Assembly (NCBI RefSeq): GCF_019393635.1
Contig: NC_057861.1
Span: 87,785,827 to 87,849,826, forward strand
Direction of reading: 5' to 3'
Source: Dromiciops gliroides
Taxonomy: Eukaryota > Chordata > Mammalia > Microbiotheria > Microbiotheriidae
Length of the DNA stretch: 64,000 nt
The notes under the pieces were generated by a model. That model saw only the letters and a program-made list of their open reading frames with translations, was not told where the DNA came from and ran no database searches. The translations under genes and the position numbers were made by a program. Position 1 is the stretch's first letter. The number at the start of each line of letters is the position of its first letter. Positions 34,750 through 47,029 of this stretch are shown here, one piece after another.

Positions 34750-35250
34750 TGTGCTGTTCAAAATCTAATGTGTGGTCACCTTGTTTCTACCCGTCAATGT
34801 GTGTGGGGAGAACTAGCTAAGGTTTATTTATAAGCTAGAAACATCAGCACCAGTTTTTGGCATTAAGCATTTATTAAAGAGTAAAGAGAAACATATGGAG
34901 TACAGAAAGTAAAGCAAGAAAAGCCCATCTCCTTTCCCCTCTTTCTCTTTGCCACCAACCCGAAGTCCCAGAACAAAAAGGGCTGACCCAGGGAGCCAGC
35001 CTCACCTCCTACTTCCTGTCTCCCTCCCCCAGAAGGGGAGGTCCTTCAAACTGATTGTTTGAGGGTGGTCTCATGTTGAAGTTGTAGTCCACAGCCTCTG
35101 GGAACAACACAGGGTCAACCAGGTGTGGTCTCAATTTAATCAACATTAAGTAGGTTCTTAGTCACTCTGTCAGTCTCACCCAATTCAATCAATTCCAAAT
35201 CAATCAGGTGGGGCCCCTGGCCATCTGCAAAATCCCATTATTTTCTCACA
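34750..35250 (-). mobile_element. Solo LTR, minus strand
   Basis: 501 bp. On the minus strand it runs from TGTGAGAAAATAATGGG to GAACAGCACA and carries AATAAATGCTTAATGCC. Flanked by AGCC at 34746-34749 and 35251-35254. Its start matches the LTR entering at 63839 and, less closely, 28801. Confidence 0.92.
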
Positions 35251-35254
35251 AGCC

Positions 35255-35985
35255 CAAGTGAAAATTGAAAGAATCAGCTAGTCATCTCTGGAATGAAAAC
35301 TTCCTGCAGCTTCATAAGGTGAACCTAACACTTCTACCTGGTCTAAGAAAGAAGCTACAAAGAACCAAGAAGAAATGTAGTATGACCCTTAGTCTAGTCA
35401 GCCAGGTTGCTGGGAACAGGTATCCCAGATCTTCCCAGTACAGAATACCATGTGGAACTTCATTGAATGCAGCATGGGGGTTCCAGTTCTACTTGGAGGT
35501 TGTTGGAATAGCACCATGGCTCAAGGAAACATATTTTCAACAGGATCATGGGATTAAAGGGATTCATGACAAAGGTGGCAGAAATTTCCCAGGTCAGCTA
35601 CTGCAACCATATTCATTTATTAGAAAGGAAAGTGAAGGCCAAAGAAGTGTTTTTTTCCCAAGATCACAGAGGTAAAAGATATCAGAAGTAGGATTTGGAA
35701 TGCAGCCTTGACTTTAGAAACAGTACTCTTTCCTCTATGCTATTGTGTCTGAAGCATGGCAAGTAGTTCAATAGATTGGGTACTATTTTACTCTAAGTCA
35801 AGCCTCCAAGTTTCTCCATTGCTGAGACATATCCATACCCTTTAACTTTCCTCTAGGTGATGATGGCATAGACTAAATCTTGTACCTTGATCACATGGGA
35901 AAGAGGAGGTACTATATGGGATATGTGTTTTTGTTTTTTTAAGAAAAGTAAATAAGTTTTCTTGTGACGTTCACAGGTAGTTCTT
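35255..35985. other. Gene-free stretch with a MIR-like relic
   Basis: A frame at 35265-35675 (136 codons) has no recognised motif. At about 35630-35705 the run GAAGGCCAAAGAAGTG...CAAGATCACAGAGG...GATTTGGAATGCAG recalls the MIR core, too diverged for a firm call. Confidence 0.4.
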
Positions 35986-36998
35986 AGTCATTGCCAGTAA
36001 GATTCTTCTCAGATTCCTGCTTAATAGGCTGGTGGAAGATGTTCATCTACCAGAGAGCAACTAAGGCTTCAAAAAGGGCCAAGGAATACTTGATTATGAT
36101 GTTTGCTGCCCAACAACTCCAGGTGAAATGCCCAGGAGCAGAACAGTTCTGTATTCAATGTTCAACATTCTGATGAAGGCTTTTGAAGAAGATCAGTCAT
36201 GAGGGCTTATGGAAGATCATGGCAAAATTTGGTTGCCTGGAGAAGTTCAGCAGTATTGTATGCCAATTTCATGATGACATGCATGCATAGGTTCTGGATG
36301 ATACTCTCAAACTTTCCCAATCACCAATGGAGTAAAGCAGGGCTATGTGCTTGATCCCATAATTTTTGGAATAATATTTTCAGTCTTAGATGTCTGCAAC
36401 AGGGACAAAAAGGGCATCAAGTTCAACTACCACACTGATGGTGAATTATTTAACTTGAAAAGGCTACAAGCCAAGACTAAAGTGGAGGAAGAGTTGGTGT
36501 GAAAACTTTTTGTTCTGATGATTGTGCACTCAATGAAGCCTCTGAGGCATGGATCTAGAATATGGACTTTCTGCCACTTGTGCTAATTTTGGCCTGATAA
36601 TTAACACCAAGAAAACAGGTTGTCCACTAGCCAGCACCACACCATCCACATGGAGAAATTCTGAATGCTGTGGATAAGGTCACTTGCCTTAGCAGTATAT
36701 TTCCTAGGGATATACACAGATGAGGTTGCACACATTGCCAGAGCTAGCTCAGTATTTGGGAGGCTCTGAAGGAAAACATGGAGAGAAGAGCTATTAGGCA
36801 GCTACCAAACTGAAGGCAAGCAGGACTGTTGTGTTGACTTCATTGTTGTATGCCTAGGAAACCTGGAAAGTCTGCCATCACAATATCAGGAAACTGAATC
36901 ACTTCTATTTGAACTATCTTAGGAAGATTCTGAAGATCACCTGACAAGATAAAGTACTGGACACTGAGCCTTGGCAATTGAGCTCAAGAAAGGCCTTC

Positions 36999-37150
36999 AG
37001 GGGCAGCTAGGTGGTGCAGTGGATAGAGCACCGGCCCTGGAGTCAGGAGTACCTGAGTTCAAATCCGGCCTCTGACACTTAACACTTACTAGCTGTGTGA
37101 CCCTGGGCAAGTCACTTAACCCCAATTGCCTATCTAAAAAAAAATAAAAA
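36999..37150 (+). mobile_element. tRNA-derived SINE in LINE relic
   Basis: GGGGCAGCTAGGTGGTGCAG to CCAATTGCC plus A-rich tail, very close to consensus. Duplication GAAAGGCCTTC (36988-36998) and GGAAGGCCTTC (37151-37161). Confidence 0.95.
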
Positions 37151-37165
37151 GGAAGGCCTTCGAAC

Positions 37166-38197
37166 TGTGTAAAAAAAATTAACTACTTAGCTAATCTAAT
37201 CTGAAAAATTATATAACTGTACTTATATGAAAAATTATAATTTTAGAAAAATAATACTTGGGTTATAAGTCCCTTTGTGGTTGCCATTCAAATGGTAAAA
37301 TATTTAAACTGACTTACTGGTGTCTAATCCAACTGGGGGGAGTAATCTGGGGACTTTTAACTGGCTGGCTATCTGATTGCTATTAATTTAATATGGGCTG
37401 TTTATATAGTTCCCCCACACTGCTCCACTCCCAAATTGATAAGCACACAATTAAGAAGCCTCTTAATTAAACAATCAAAGCAGGGTTTATTTAGGTGAAT
37501 AAATTTAGAGTTAAATGTAGAAACAAGGATAACAAAAGTAAAATACAACCTGTCAGCCTTTAAACTTTCTGCCAACAAACTTGTTCACCTGCAACTTTTT
37601 TGGCGTCCTCTGCTCTCTGTACCAATGGACCTTCTTCTAGCATTGTTCCCCTCACTGAAAAGCCCCTCTGCTCCGTACTCTTGCCCACCCCCCTGCAAAG
37701 CCTCTTACTGTTGCAAACCGCTGTCTGTCAGTCCTCTCTCGCTTTCTCCATCACTGTCTTCTCCAACTTTCTTCACTGCCTAACTCCCTGGTATATATCT
37801 TCCTTCTCTCCCCTCAAACCTTGGGCTCCCTGAGCCCTGCACAAGCCAAGCTAATCTGTCGGCTGCACTGGGGCTGCAGCCCAGGGGCTCGACCACACCC
37901 AGGGCTCAAGGGGCCCATGCCTCCTTCTGCATGCCTGGGGCCTGGCAGGGCTGTGTCAGAGGCCTGCCTGGATGAGCCTGGGATCTCTGGGATAGATCCC
38001 CTCAGGGCGGAGGGAGCCGGGGCTTTTTCCCCAGCCATCTGACCTGGCATCCTGTAAGGTCCACGGGGCTTTTCTGCTCAACTGAAGTGGAGGGGGAGGG
38101 GCCCCAGCCCCTCTTACACAGAAAAAACCCCTGAGGGCCTAAGGCTTTTTAATCTCAGCCCAAAGGCAGGGTCTCCAAATCACAATAAATTTCCACA
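37166..38197 (-). mobile_element. Solo LTR (~1 kb) in LINE relic, GC-rich U3
   Basis: Ends are TGTGTAAAA and TTTCCACA on the plus strand. Target copies GAAC (37162-37165) and AAAC (38198-38201) differ by one base. Without it the host LINE reads straight on (GCCTTCGAAC|TGATGCAG). A minus-strand AATAAA lies near 37487. The part at 37570-38110 is GC-rich with several CpG and could be mistaken for a CpG island. Same broad type as 60043-60620 (shared CAG(G)TTTATTTA region and ...TTTTTAAT(C)T(C/A)... near the distal end). Confidence 0.75.
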
Positions 38198-38390
38198 AAA
38201 CTGATGCAGAGAGTGAAGCTCCAATAAGCTGGCTATGTTGTGCAAGTAACAAATGTATGTTTGCCTAAGGCTATTTTTTGGAGCACTAACAAGCTAAGTG
38301 CTCACACAAAAGTCAGAAGAAGCAACAGACTCTGTAAGTCTCTCTGAAGAATTTTAGCATTGATTGTGAGAGATAGGAGACACTATCCCC

Positions 38391-39019
38391 TCTTTTATGC
38401 TTTTACTTGTTCTATGACCATGGTAGGGGTGTAGGTAGGAAGAGAACACCAGCTGTTACCACAGTAAACAGCAACAGAAGTCATGAAAAAATATATCCAG
38501 AAGTGTAGCACTTCCTTTTTTATTTGATACATTGATAAGTTGTTTATTCTTACATGGACCTGGCAGTCTCACATGACAACTAACACCCCATGTGACAGAA
38601 CTGTGTAGATTGACACTTCTTACCCAAAAGTGGTAGTCTTAGAACAAAAAGTATATGAAGCCAATCTAATCTGTATTGGATCTCAAATGAGAGGGTGGGG
38701 AAAGAAATTACATTACAAACGGAGAAGCAGCTTGTTGAAATAAGTGATAGAAGTCTGAGGAGAAGAAAAGGGAATGGACAATAATTTACAACAGAATGTA
38801 AGAATCTTTTGAAAGCTTTCTAACAAAGATAGCTAGCATCCAACAGACTAAGATTTTACTGTGTTCCCCCCAAGGAGGAGGAATGGAAAAGTCCCAAGAA
38901 TGAAATCCTAAGGACAAAGCAGAAATTGATATGGAAAAATGGGGTGGGGGAAGGTGGGAAGCTGTCCAAGCAGACAGATACAGATGCACATGGACTTGAT
39001 CTTTATGCTTATGTCATCA
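38391..39019. other. Gene-free stretch between LINE relics
   Basis: Anonymous AT-rich DNA, nothing recognised. Confidence 0.5.
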
Positions 39020-39640
39020 GAAGAATGTCACTGTTGTATTCCTATGAAACCTGGACAACCTACCAGCACCTTCTTAAAAATATATAATTGAACAGTTTCC
39101 ATTTGAATTGTCTTAGGAAGATTCTGAAAATTACCTGGCAGGATAAGGTGCCGGATATCACTGAGGTCCTCTTGAACCCAACTGCCAAGCATTCAACTAC
39201 TGCAGAGAGCACATTGTTTGAATGCCAAATGTACATTTCCCTAAAAGGCTGTTTTACAGAGAACTCAAAAGGGAAACACACAAAGGTCAGAAGAAATGGT
39301 ACAAGGATGATCTCAAAGTCTCATTGAAGAACTTTAATATTGATTGTGATACATGGGAGATGCTGGCACAGGACTACCCAGCATGGCATGCCTGCAAATA
39401 TGGTGCTGTACTCCATTAGCAAAGCAGCATTGTAGTAGCACAAAGGAAATGTGAGATGTGCAAATCTAGAGACATCTCCATCCCAAATGTTCAAATGGAC
39501 TATTTTTGCCTGGCCTGCAGTAAAGCCATCTGAGCTCATACTGGTCTGATTGGCCACAGTTGGACACACTGTATCCTGACTCCAACATCATGATATCATG
39601 GGTGCTTTGTGAAAATGAAGGATGAACAACAACAATGTAA
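39020..39640 (+). mobile_element. 3' end of a second copy of the same LINE
   Basis: Starts in the part that overlaps the first relic (YETWTTYQ at ~39045, LRKILKITWQDKVPDITEVL at 39110-39170), continues with the FTENSKGKHTKVRRNGTR and SLKNFNIDCDTWE parts, and ends with a C2H2-like finger reading FCLACSKAI...GLIGHSWTH at ~39505-39560. The 3' end is AATGAAGGATGAACAACAACAA. Because it overlaps the first relic in content it is a separate copy, 5'-truncated. Confidence 0.75.
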
Positions 39641-39778
39641 AAGAAAAAGAAATTAGGGTGCATTTTGCAGGGTGGTTCTATGTATGCATTCAATTTCCTA
39701 ATCTTTCTGAGTGGTTAGAAGCAAGAATCATGAGGATAGTGAAGGAGAATAAAAAACATTTTTAAAAGTTATAAACAG

Positions 39779-39946
39779 GGGCAGCTAGTTGGCACAGTGG
39801 ATAAAGCACTGGCCCTGGATTCAGGAGGTCCCGAGTTTAAATCCGGCCTCAGGCACTTAACACTCACTAGCTGTGTGACCCTGGGCTTAACCTTAATTGA
39901 TTAGTTAATTAATTAATTAACACTTAACCTTCATTGCTATGCAAAA
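39779..39946 (+). mobile_element. tRNA-derived SINE
   Basis: GGGCAGCTAGTTGGCACAGT with an odd TTAATTAA-type expansion before the final CACTTAACCTTCATTGC. Duplication AAAAGTTATAAACAG at 39764-39778 and 39947-39961. Confidence 0.93.
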
Positions 39947-39961
39947 AAAAGTTATAAACAG

Positions 39962-40955
39962 TATAAGGTAGACCAAAATGAATGACTACTTTGAGAGCAT
40001 GAGACCTTGGGTGTCAAAGAATGCTTCTCAGCCTTAGTTTCCTGTCAGCCATGTTTTTTTCCCCCCTGCTTTTCTAACTTATCAAGGGCTCTGATTCATT
40101 ATGTCTAATTCAAAAGACCCAAGTGGAGATTACAAGGCACTCGAATATATCTAATGCCTACAATTCATGACCATACTGGGTCATTTTAGAAATACTTTGG
40201 AGAATAAGATTTTGCAAAACTAGAGCAAGACAAGTGTCCAGACAAAAAAACAAACAAACAAGAAAAACAAAACAAGCAAAGAAGCCCGTGAATGTTTAAA
40301 ACCTAGGTCAACTTTCTTAACACTCTAGAACTGCCAAATGTCTGTTCACAAGAGGTAGTTCACCTGGATTTTGAAGCTACTGAATCCCAAGCATGGTTTG
40401 ATGGTCCTAGAGAAGTTTGTGATTAAGGCGTGAATAGTTCTGATAGACATTCAGCCTTACCTTATTGGTGCTCTTGAGAAATGGTTTTTGTGCTATGAGC
40501 CAAAAACATTCTGAGTTCTATTTTCCTGACCATAGAAATAGGAGCAGGGGTTGGGGGCAAAATATTTCTTGTAGTTTCTCAAAGGAGAATCTTCCAAGAT
40601 TTAATCCTAACTTGAAAATATTCATAAGATAGCACATTCTGCTATCATAATCTACTTTAAGTTAATTTCCATTCTACAGTGGCTGGGGTGGGGAAATAGT
40701 CAGATGAGACCACATATGCATGTTATCAAGATGGGTCCCCAATAACTAACCAAAGCAGTGGTTTGTAGCCTACCCATTGGACATGACATTTTGGTCCTGT
40801 ATATGGGTAGAAATATCTGAATTAACTGGGGAGGGGGGTAGAGACTATGCAAGGTCATTGTAGGATCTGATATTTTTCCCTTTACCAATAAACTATACAC
40901 TTTCCTTGTAATTTGACAGGTCCCATTTCACTGTGAACTTGAATGATTTTTAACA
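39962..40955. other. Gene-free stretch
   Basis: Nothing recognised. Confidence 0.5.
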
Positions 40956-41670
40956 CAACTTCTTCACACCTACAGCTGCTACAGAATTACTAACAGTCAT
41001 TGCAGTATGCAATTTAAGAAATACAAATTTTGCATTTCCTTGGAATTGTATCTATCTAGAAGACTACAAATCCAAACAGAGTAATGAAATATCATATATG
41101 ACATACTACCAAGTCCTCAACTGAATGAGGTAACTAAATAGGGGATAAACAGCTCAGTCAAGTCATGAATGGATGAAATCACACATCTATTCAAACAATA
41201 ATATTGGGAAATATCTGTGATTATCAGATGTCATCCTTTAAGGAAAAAAAGAAAAGATGAATTGTCTGGATTCATTGCTTCAAATTGACAGCCACAGACA
41301 GCCTCTCTACATGCAACTGCTTAACCATTACTCCAACATCTCTAACAGTCATTGAAGTGTGTGATTTAAGAGCTGTAATTTTTGCATATTCCCCTGGAGT
41401 TGTATGTATAAAATTTATTCAAAATCTAAATTGATTAAACCAAAGGGGGAACAATGAAATATACATGGAAGGCACCTCACCCAGGGTTCAACTGGAAGAT
41501 CTAAGGAAATAGAGATAAAACAATTCAGAATTAAGTCACAAATTCGATGTGATGACAATTTTATTTGAGCAATGGCATCAAAAAATACCCATATTAGATG
41601 GTATTCTTCAGCAAATGAGATGAAGATGAAGGTGAAGTTTCTCTGAGTCATTGCTTAAGTTCACAATCTG
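40956..41670. repeat. Diverged tandem duplication, unit ~353 bp
   Basis: The sequence around 40990 (CTAACAGTCATTGCAGTATGC, AATTTAAG, TTTTGCAT, TTGGAATTGTAT) recurs near 41343 (CTAACAGTCATTGAAGTGTG, GATTTAAGAG, TTTTGCAT, CTGGAGTTGTAT), and later parts (AATGAAATAT, AAATA.GG.GATAAA, CATC..ATTCAAAC / ATGGCATCAAAA) follow in the same order. No coding signal. The second unit continues into the region that matches 21.7 kb. Confidence 0.6.
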
Positions 41671-42372
41671 GGAGCCAGCTATTCTACCTGAAACAGGCCT
41701 TTTGGCAAATAAATGTGCCCCCAAAGCTAAAACACTTAAGTCTTATGCCACTAGCATGATATTCCCAGAATCTCTCCCTTTTACATACACACCTTTCCTA
41801 TATATGTGCATCTAATCTTTAGAAAAGATGCATCTAATATATTCAACATCCTAAGACCAACTTTCTAACTTTTTCCCTTAGCTTGAACCCACACATTTTA
41901 CACATACACTTAAAAATATTTCCAATCCTAGAGATATCTTTAACCTTAAACCTAATTGGAACAGTTATTTCTCCAGAAGAGATTTGAGGCCAACCTGAGC
42001 ATCTACACCATGACAGCTACATAGGGGTACATGCAGATAGAAGTTTTCTTTCATGAGGCTATGCATTAAGCAGCAAAATATGAAAGCTCTCACCTTTATG
42101 ACAGAAGCCATGTCAAGCTCTGCTATCCAGAGCATCCTTGCTACATGAGTTTCTAGGAGTCTGCAACATTCAGTTAGGTTCTGGATTCCTTATCTTCCCA
42201 TTTGCCATGTAGGCAAGTCTTCCTCCCTAAGTGTGGGAGGCATTTCATTTCTGTTTTACTCGCATTCTAGGAAGGAATTGAAATAGGAGTGACTAATAAT
42301 GCTTTTAAAGGAACCAAGAATAAGAATCCCATCCCGTGTTAGGATAGACTCATTTCCATTCAAAAACCATCT
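41671..42372. other. Gene-free stretch; part of an anonymous dispersed repeat
   Basis: The region to ~42000 aligns distantly with 21.7-22.1 kb. No gene seen. Confidence 0.35.
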
Positions 42373-42374
42373 TC

Positions 42375-42555
42375 TAGGGGGCAGCTAGGTGGTGCAGTAG
42401 AAAAAGCACTGGCCCTGGATTCAGGAGGACCTGAGTTCAAATTCAGCCTCAGACACTTGACACTTACTAGCTTTGTGACCTTGGGCAAGTCACTTAACCC
42501 TCATTGCCCCCCACAAAAAACAAAACAAACAAAAACAAAAAAAACCCAACAACAA
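42375..42555 (+). mobile_element. tRNA-derived SINE
   Basis: GGGGCAGCTAGGTGGTGCAG to CCTCATTGCCCC with a CAAAACAAA tail; flanking AAAACCATCTT and AAAGCCATCTT. Confidence 0.92.
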
Positions 42556-42775
42556 AAAAAGCCATCTTATAACTTTGATACTCATGGAAGGCAAATAGTC
42601 CTGATTAGGGCTATTCCTTTTGATTGAAATAAATTGGGCCATAGGAGCACTTTAATCAACCTCATATGAATCCTGTGAAGCCAGACCTTTCTCTGGCTGT
42701 CCCCTTTTCTGCCAGGTAAAAAGGGAGAAGCCCCTGTTCCAGACAGCCATATCCACCCCAATGGGTGAAAGCTAC

Positions 42776-42887
42776 TGCCCAGGGTCACACAGCTAGTAAG
42801 TGTCAAGTGTCTGCATCCAGATTTTTTACTGAGGTCTTCCTGAATCCAAGGCTGGTGCTTTATCCACTATGCCACCTAGTTGCCCCC
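42776..42887 (-). mobile_element. tRNA-derived SINE, truncated
   Basis: Minus-strand copy lacking its 3' end (starts at CCCAGGGTCACACAGCTAG), ending GCCACCTAGTTGCCCCC. Confidence 0.88.
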
Positions 42888-45079
42888 TACTGCTTTCCTT
42901 TTTACAGAGCAGAAGACTTAGGGTAGCCACCCAACTTGCTTCTCAGGCCTTGTCCCATGGGGATGCCAACTCTGGCTCAACATTGTGTTCCTCTGAAATG
43001 AAATTGTGGCTCTCTCCCTGTAAACACATCTCTTGTAGGTAAGTTCAATGCTCACAACTGGCAATACCAGTGGAGGAATCTACCAAGGTCATGCTGAAAG
43101 ACAAGGTAAAATTTAACAGCAAGAAGTTACTAAAGACTTGACTCTCACTCCCTACCTCTTGAATACCTCCCTGCCACCTATACTTGACAAACCAGATTGG
43201 CAAAGTACACTTCTTGTGAGGGCCAGCCTCCACCATTTAAAAAATTTACTCAACTCAGAGTCCTATTTCTCCCTGCTGCTTCAAGAGAGTCCCCAGTAAG
43301 ATACTTTGCGGTCATGTTCCCATTTAAACCTTGGGGCCCAATTCAATTCTGCCATCAATAAAAAATAGGTATGATAATTATGAACAATAATTTAGATTTC
43401 TTGTCTTCCCTTTCCTCCAATCCTGCGTTTCCAAGTCACTATCTATTTTGACTCTAAACCCCATTCCTCTCCCAGCTGGAAACTTTTCATCTCTGTAGAG
43501 GTTGGATGGACTGACCATCTAAGTGTCATGGTAATGGCAGCTTTTTAGGCCCCACATTAGGCCCAAATTAGATAGAATCCTAATCTTTATCCAGCTCTCC
43601 ATTTAATTGCTACAGTAGCTCACCTTTCCCAATTTTTAGAAGATAAACACAATTTGAGCAGCACTAGCCAGTGGACATCTATCAGTAGACTAAACAGTGT
43701 CTTGAGGAAGCCATCCTCCATCAAGCAGACCAGAGAATCTCTCCAAACAACTAAAGTGCCAGGTTTCAACCATTTCCAGACCTGTTCTACTATTTCAACT
43801 GTGGTCTCCTCCTCCTGGAAATAAGCTTCTTCATGTCAGAAGTCTGGTTACACAGGGGTCTGAATAATGGTGCATTATCTTATCTTTATGGGGGTCCTAA
43901 CTCTGGTAAGACATGGTTCCAAAGACTGTCAGTGAGAAATCAGAGTAGGCATATCAAAAACCAGTAGACTGTGTTAATTATTGTATTGAAAAATCTGAGA
44001 ATAGGATAGAATCAGACTGGTTCAGATATATTTCTTTGGTTTTGCCCCCATAATTATAGGACATGCAAAGGTGGGAACCCAAAGAAAGATATATTTCACA
44101 AATAGTTCTATTTATAAAGTTTGTCAGGCAATTTTTAATATTGCATGGAACCAACTGAAAAAGACTTGAAATTCATTCTTCCTGACTGTTATGCTGGCCT
44201 TGTGAATTTGGAGCAGAGAAAAGTTTTTCAAAATAGTAGATTTATCATTGAAAAGGGAGTTTCTTAAGAGGGAAACTCCCTAAACCCATGAAATCATAAG
44301 TCTGGACTAAAAAACTAGTTTAAAATTTACTGGTGAGAGTCAGTAGGAAGTTGAAAGGCAGCAGAGGAGAAGATACAAAGTTTTTCATAAACTTATTGGA
44401 ATAAGTGGAAGATACTTGGCTACTGCATTCAGCTAAATTTATGCACAGAAGAGATCAGTTGGTCTCACAGCAGCTGGTTGGTTGCATGAGCCTATGGACA
44501 AGTAACCATTCACAGAACCTGTTACCAATAAACTCTCAAGAATCTCCAAATGAATACGAGTTCAGGGATGACTAGTACCTCTGGTGTGAGGGCCACTGAA
44601 CCCGTTTCAGGGCTACTTTCTACCTTTGGTATCTACATGATCTCACCTATGGCTATAAGAAGCTGTAGTATGCACAGTGGCCATACCCTGGTAAACTATT
44701 TTGATAGATGGGCTAAAGCAGATTGAGGGTAACTTAGGGGTATCAAACCCATTGGTGAGTTAGGGGAGTAGCTATCCCAAGCATGTGAGGACTTCTCCTG
44801 GTGGAATGGGCCAATGAGAACAATTTGTTCCAATGACCACAAAGACAGCTAAAGCTGACTCTGTGTAGCTCTTAGAGCTTGCTTATTCATGGATGATTCA
44901 AAGGCTACCCACTGCATCTCAAGGCATCACCAGTCATCTTGACTCTGTCCTGCCACTGGACTGTGACAACTCTAGAAGTATGTGAGGCCAATGACTTCAT
45001 GGAACTCTGCTTCACTTAAATCTAATTAACACATGAGTCAAAAGACATCACCCCTAGCTGATAAAAAGTTCTTTCATAA
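42888..45079. other. Long gene-free stretch
   Basis: 2.2 kb without a recognised gene. The 63-codon frame at 43045-43236 has no motif. The block near 44720-44850 (GGGGTATCAAACCCATTGG...) looks like repeat sequence but I cannot name the family. Confidence 0.4.
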
Positions 45080-45778
45080 AGTAATTCAAAGGGACTTAGT
45101 CCCAGATGAAGTTGATGAGTCATTCTAATTTGGGATAGGATGAAAGAAGATGGATAATAGAATAAATATCATGGGGAAGGGAATATAATGAAAGGGAAAC
45201 AGTTAATGATAGTAATCATGAAGAAGAGAAAAGGGGGGAAAATTGTACAAAAATATTTATAGCAACTCTTTGTGGTGGCTAAGAATTGAAAAATCAAAGG
45301 AATGTCCATCAATTGAGGAATGACGGAAGAAGCTGTGGTATATGATTGTGGTGGAATGGTATTGTGCTATAGGAAATGTCAAACAGGATGATCCCAGAAA
45401 AACCTAGAAAGACTCCTGAACTGATGTACAGTGAAGTGAGCAGAGCTGAGAGGACATTGTGTATAGTGACAGCAGTATTGTTCAATGAGCAATTGTGAAT
45501 GAGTTAACTACTCTCAGCAATGCAATGATCCAAGACAATTCCAAGGTACTAATGATGAAGCATACTATCCACCCCCAAAGAAAGAACTGATACAAAGAGC
45601 ACTTGTGTATTGTACATATATAACCTGGTTGCTGTCTTGTGAAGGGGGGAGGAAAGGGAGGGAGGGAGGGAGAAAAATTTGGAACTCTAAATCTTATGAA
45701 AATGAATGTTGAAAACTACCCTTACATGTAACTGGAAAAAATAAAATAAATGTTTGTTGCAAAAATAAATAATAATAG
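45080..45778 (+). mobile_element. Half-L1-like 3' end
   Basis: Plus strand. Begins with the non-coding block seen also at 57500-57600 and, inverted, at 61205-61310 (AATAAATATCATGGGGAAGGG, GGGAAACAGTTAA), then joins the L1 3' end (GTACAAAAATATTTATAGC ... GAAAGAACTGATACAAAGAG) and an A-rich tail. No ORF2 upstream. Confidence 0.75.
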
Positions 45779-46559
45779 AATGCTACTTTGAAGCCTCATT
45801 CTAACATAAGGTTGATCATGGCCATGACAACAGAACATGAAATCTGAAAGGCACTACCATTCCAGAAGTACTTTGAAAACAGTCCTTGAAACAGAGTATA
45901 TACTCTGAGGGAAGTCTAGTCAAGTACAAATAGTCTCCTCACCAAGAGAATGGCTTCTTGGTGACAAATTCTTCTGATATTTCATTTCATGCGTTGCAAT
46001 AGCTAAATGTCCTTCAGTCCTTTGGGGCAGAGTAGTAGGGAGAAAGAGACCAATATGATTTGGAGACCTGCCCCCTCATACCACCTAGTCAAGTACATAT
46101 AGGCTACTAGGAGAGAAACCATTTGCAACTCCTGAAATTTGAGGAAAATAGGATATGATGAACTACTGAGGAAGGGTTTAAGGGAAAGGCCAAAAGTAGT
46201 CAAAGGGCCCAAGAGTGGTGTTTATTTTTTATAGACCACCACACAGACACTGGCTACTCCTGATAGGAGTTCCTCTTCTCACACACCCCTCACCTTCCCA
46301 AATTAGCTCAGCTGTAGCCCTAGTCAAAGTTCACATGAAGCTGTCTTTAGAGTTTAAAGTGCCAATGTTCATCTACTAGGAGGAGTTTTCTTGACCAAAT
46401 AAGCTTAAATTGATCAGCAAACTCCTTTGATTAATTGCCCTTATATCTCAAAGACCAAGAGCTATAGCTCAAGAGCTGAAGCAAAGGGTCTACTATGGTG
46501 GGAAAGACTTTCTTTCAATAACTGGCTGCTGCCCAAAGGTTGAAAACTTCTCAAGTTTT
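45779..46559. other. Gene-free stretch
   Basis: Nothing recognised. Confidence 0.5.
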
Positions 46560-46885
46560 CTTCTCTTTTTGATAATAATCATTTATATTTAAAGTATTGA
46601 GTTCCAAATTCTCTCTCTCCTCCTCACTTCCTGAGGCAAAAAGCAAACATAGGTTATACATGTGCAATTACATAAAACACTACCAGTCATTTTGTACAAG
46701 AAAACTCAAAAGAAAAATATGAAAGAAATAAATTGGAAAATAGCATGCTTCAGTCTGTTCTATCAATATCAGTTCTTTCTTTAGAGTTGGGTAGTATGCT
46801 TCATCATCAGTCCCTTTGAGATTGTCTCGGATCATTGTACTGCTGAAAATTGGTTAAGCCATTCACAATTCTTCAAAAGATATCT
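46560..46885 (-). mobile_element. L1 3' end, 5'-truncated
   Basis: Minus strand; the blocks GAGTTCCAAATTCTCTCTC, TTTGTACAAGAAAACT and CAGTCTGTTCTATCAATATC are the same as in the L1 copies at 51.8 kb and 61.4 kb. Confidence 0.85.
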
Positions 46886-47029
46886 CAAATTTTCTTTTAG
46901 ATATTACTTGCATGCCCAAATCCCACACCCCACAGTGAACTTTCCCCCTCTAGAAGCTTTGAAGATAACACAACCAAGTCCTGAGGCCTGCCATTTCCCA
47001 AGGCTCTGATGTCTGAAATCCAGCAGCCA

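Larger units (their letters stand above)
35986..38390 (+). mobile_element. LINE relic (non-L1) with C-terminal RT region, twice interrupted
   Basis: In broken plus-strand frames: GLMEDHGKIWLPGEVQ-type reading near 36200 (family LWKIMAKFG), the VKQGY/C turn near 36330, a DDCALNEAS-type active site near 36515-36545, NTKKTGC near 36610, and YAXETWKVCHHNIRKLNHF near 36850-36920. After a SINE (36999-37150) and a solo LTR (37166-38197), the frame resumes with QISWLCC and KNFSIDCERX at 38215-38370. The pattern matches a LINE family with a long post-RT domain; I do not assign the clade. Many stops; dead. Confidence 0.7.

Noticed and set aside
37600-38110. GC-rich stretch as a CpG island or host promoter
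   Set aside because: It lies within an LTR defined by its ends and by near-identical target copies.
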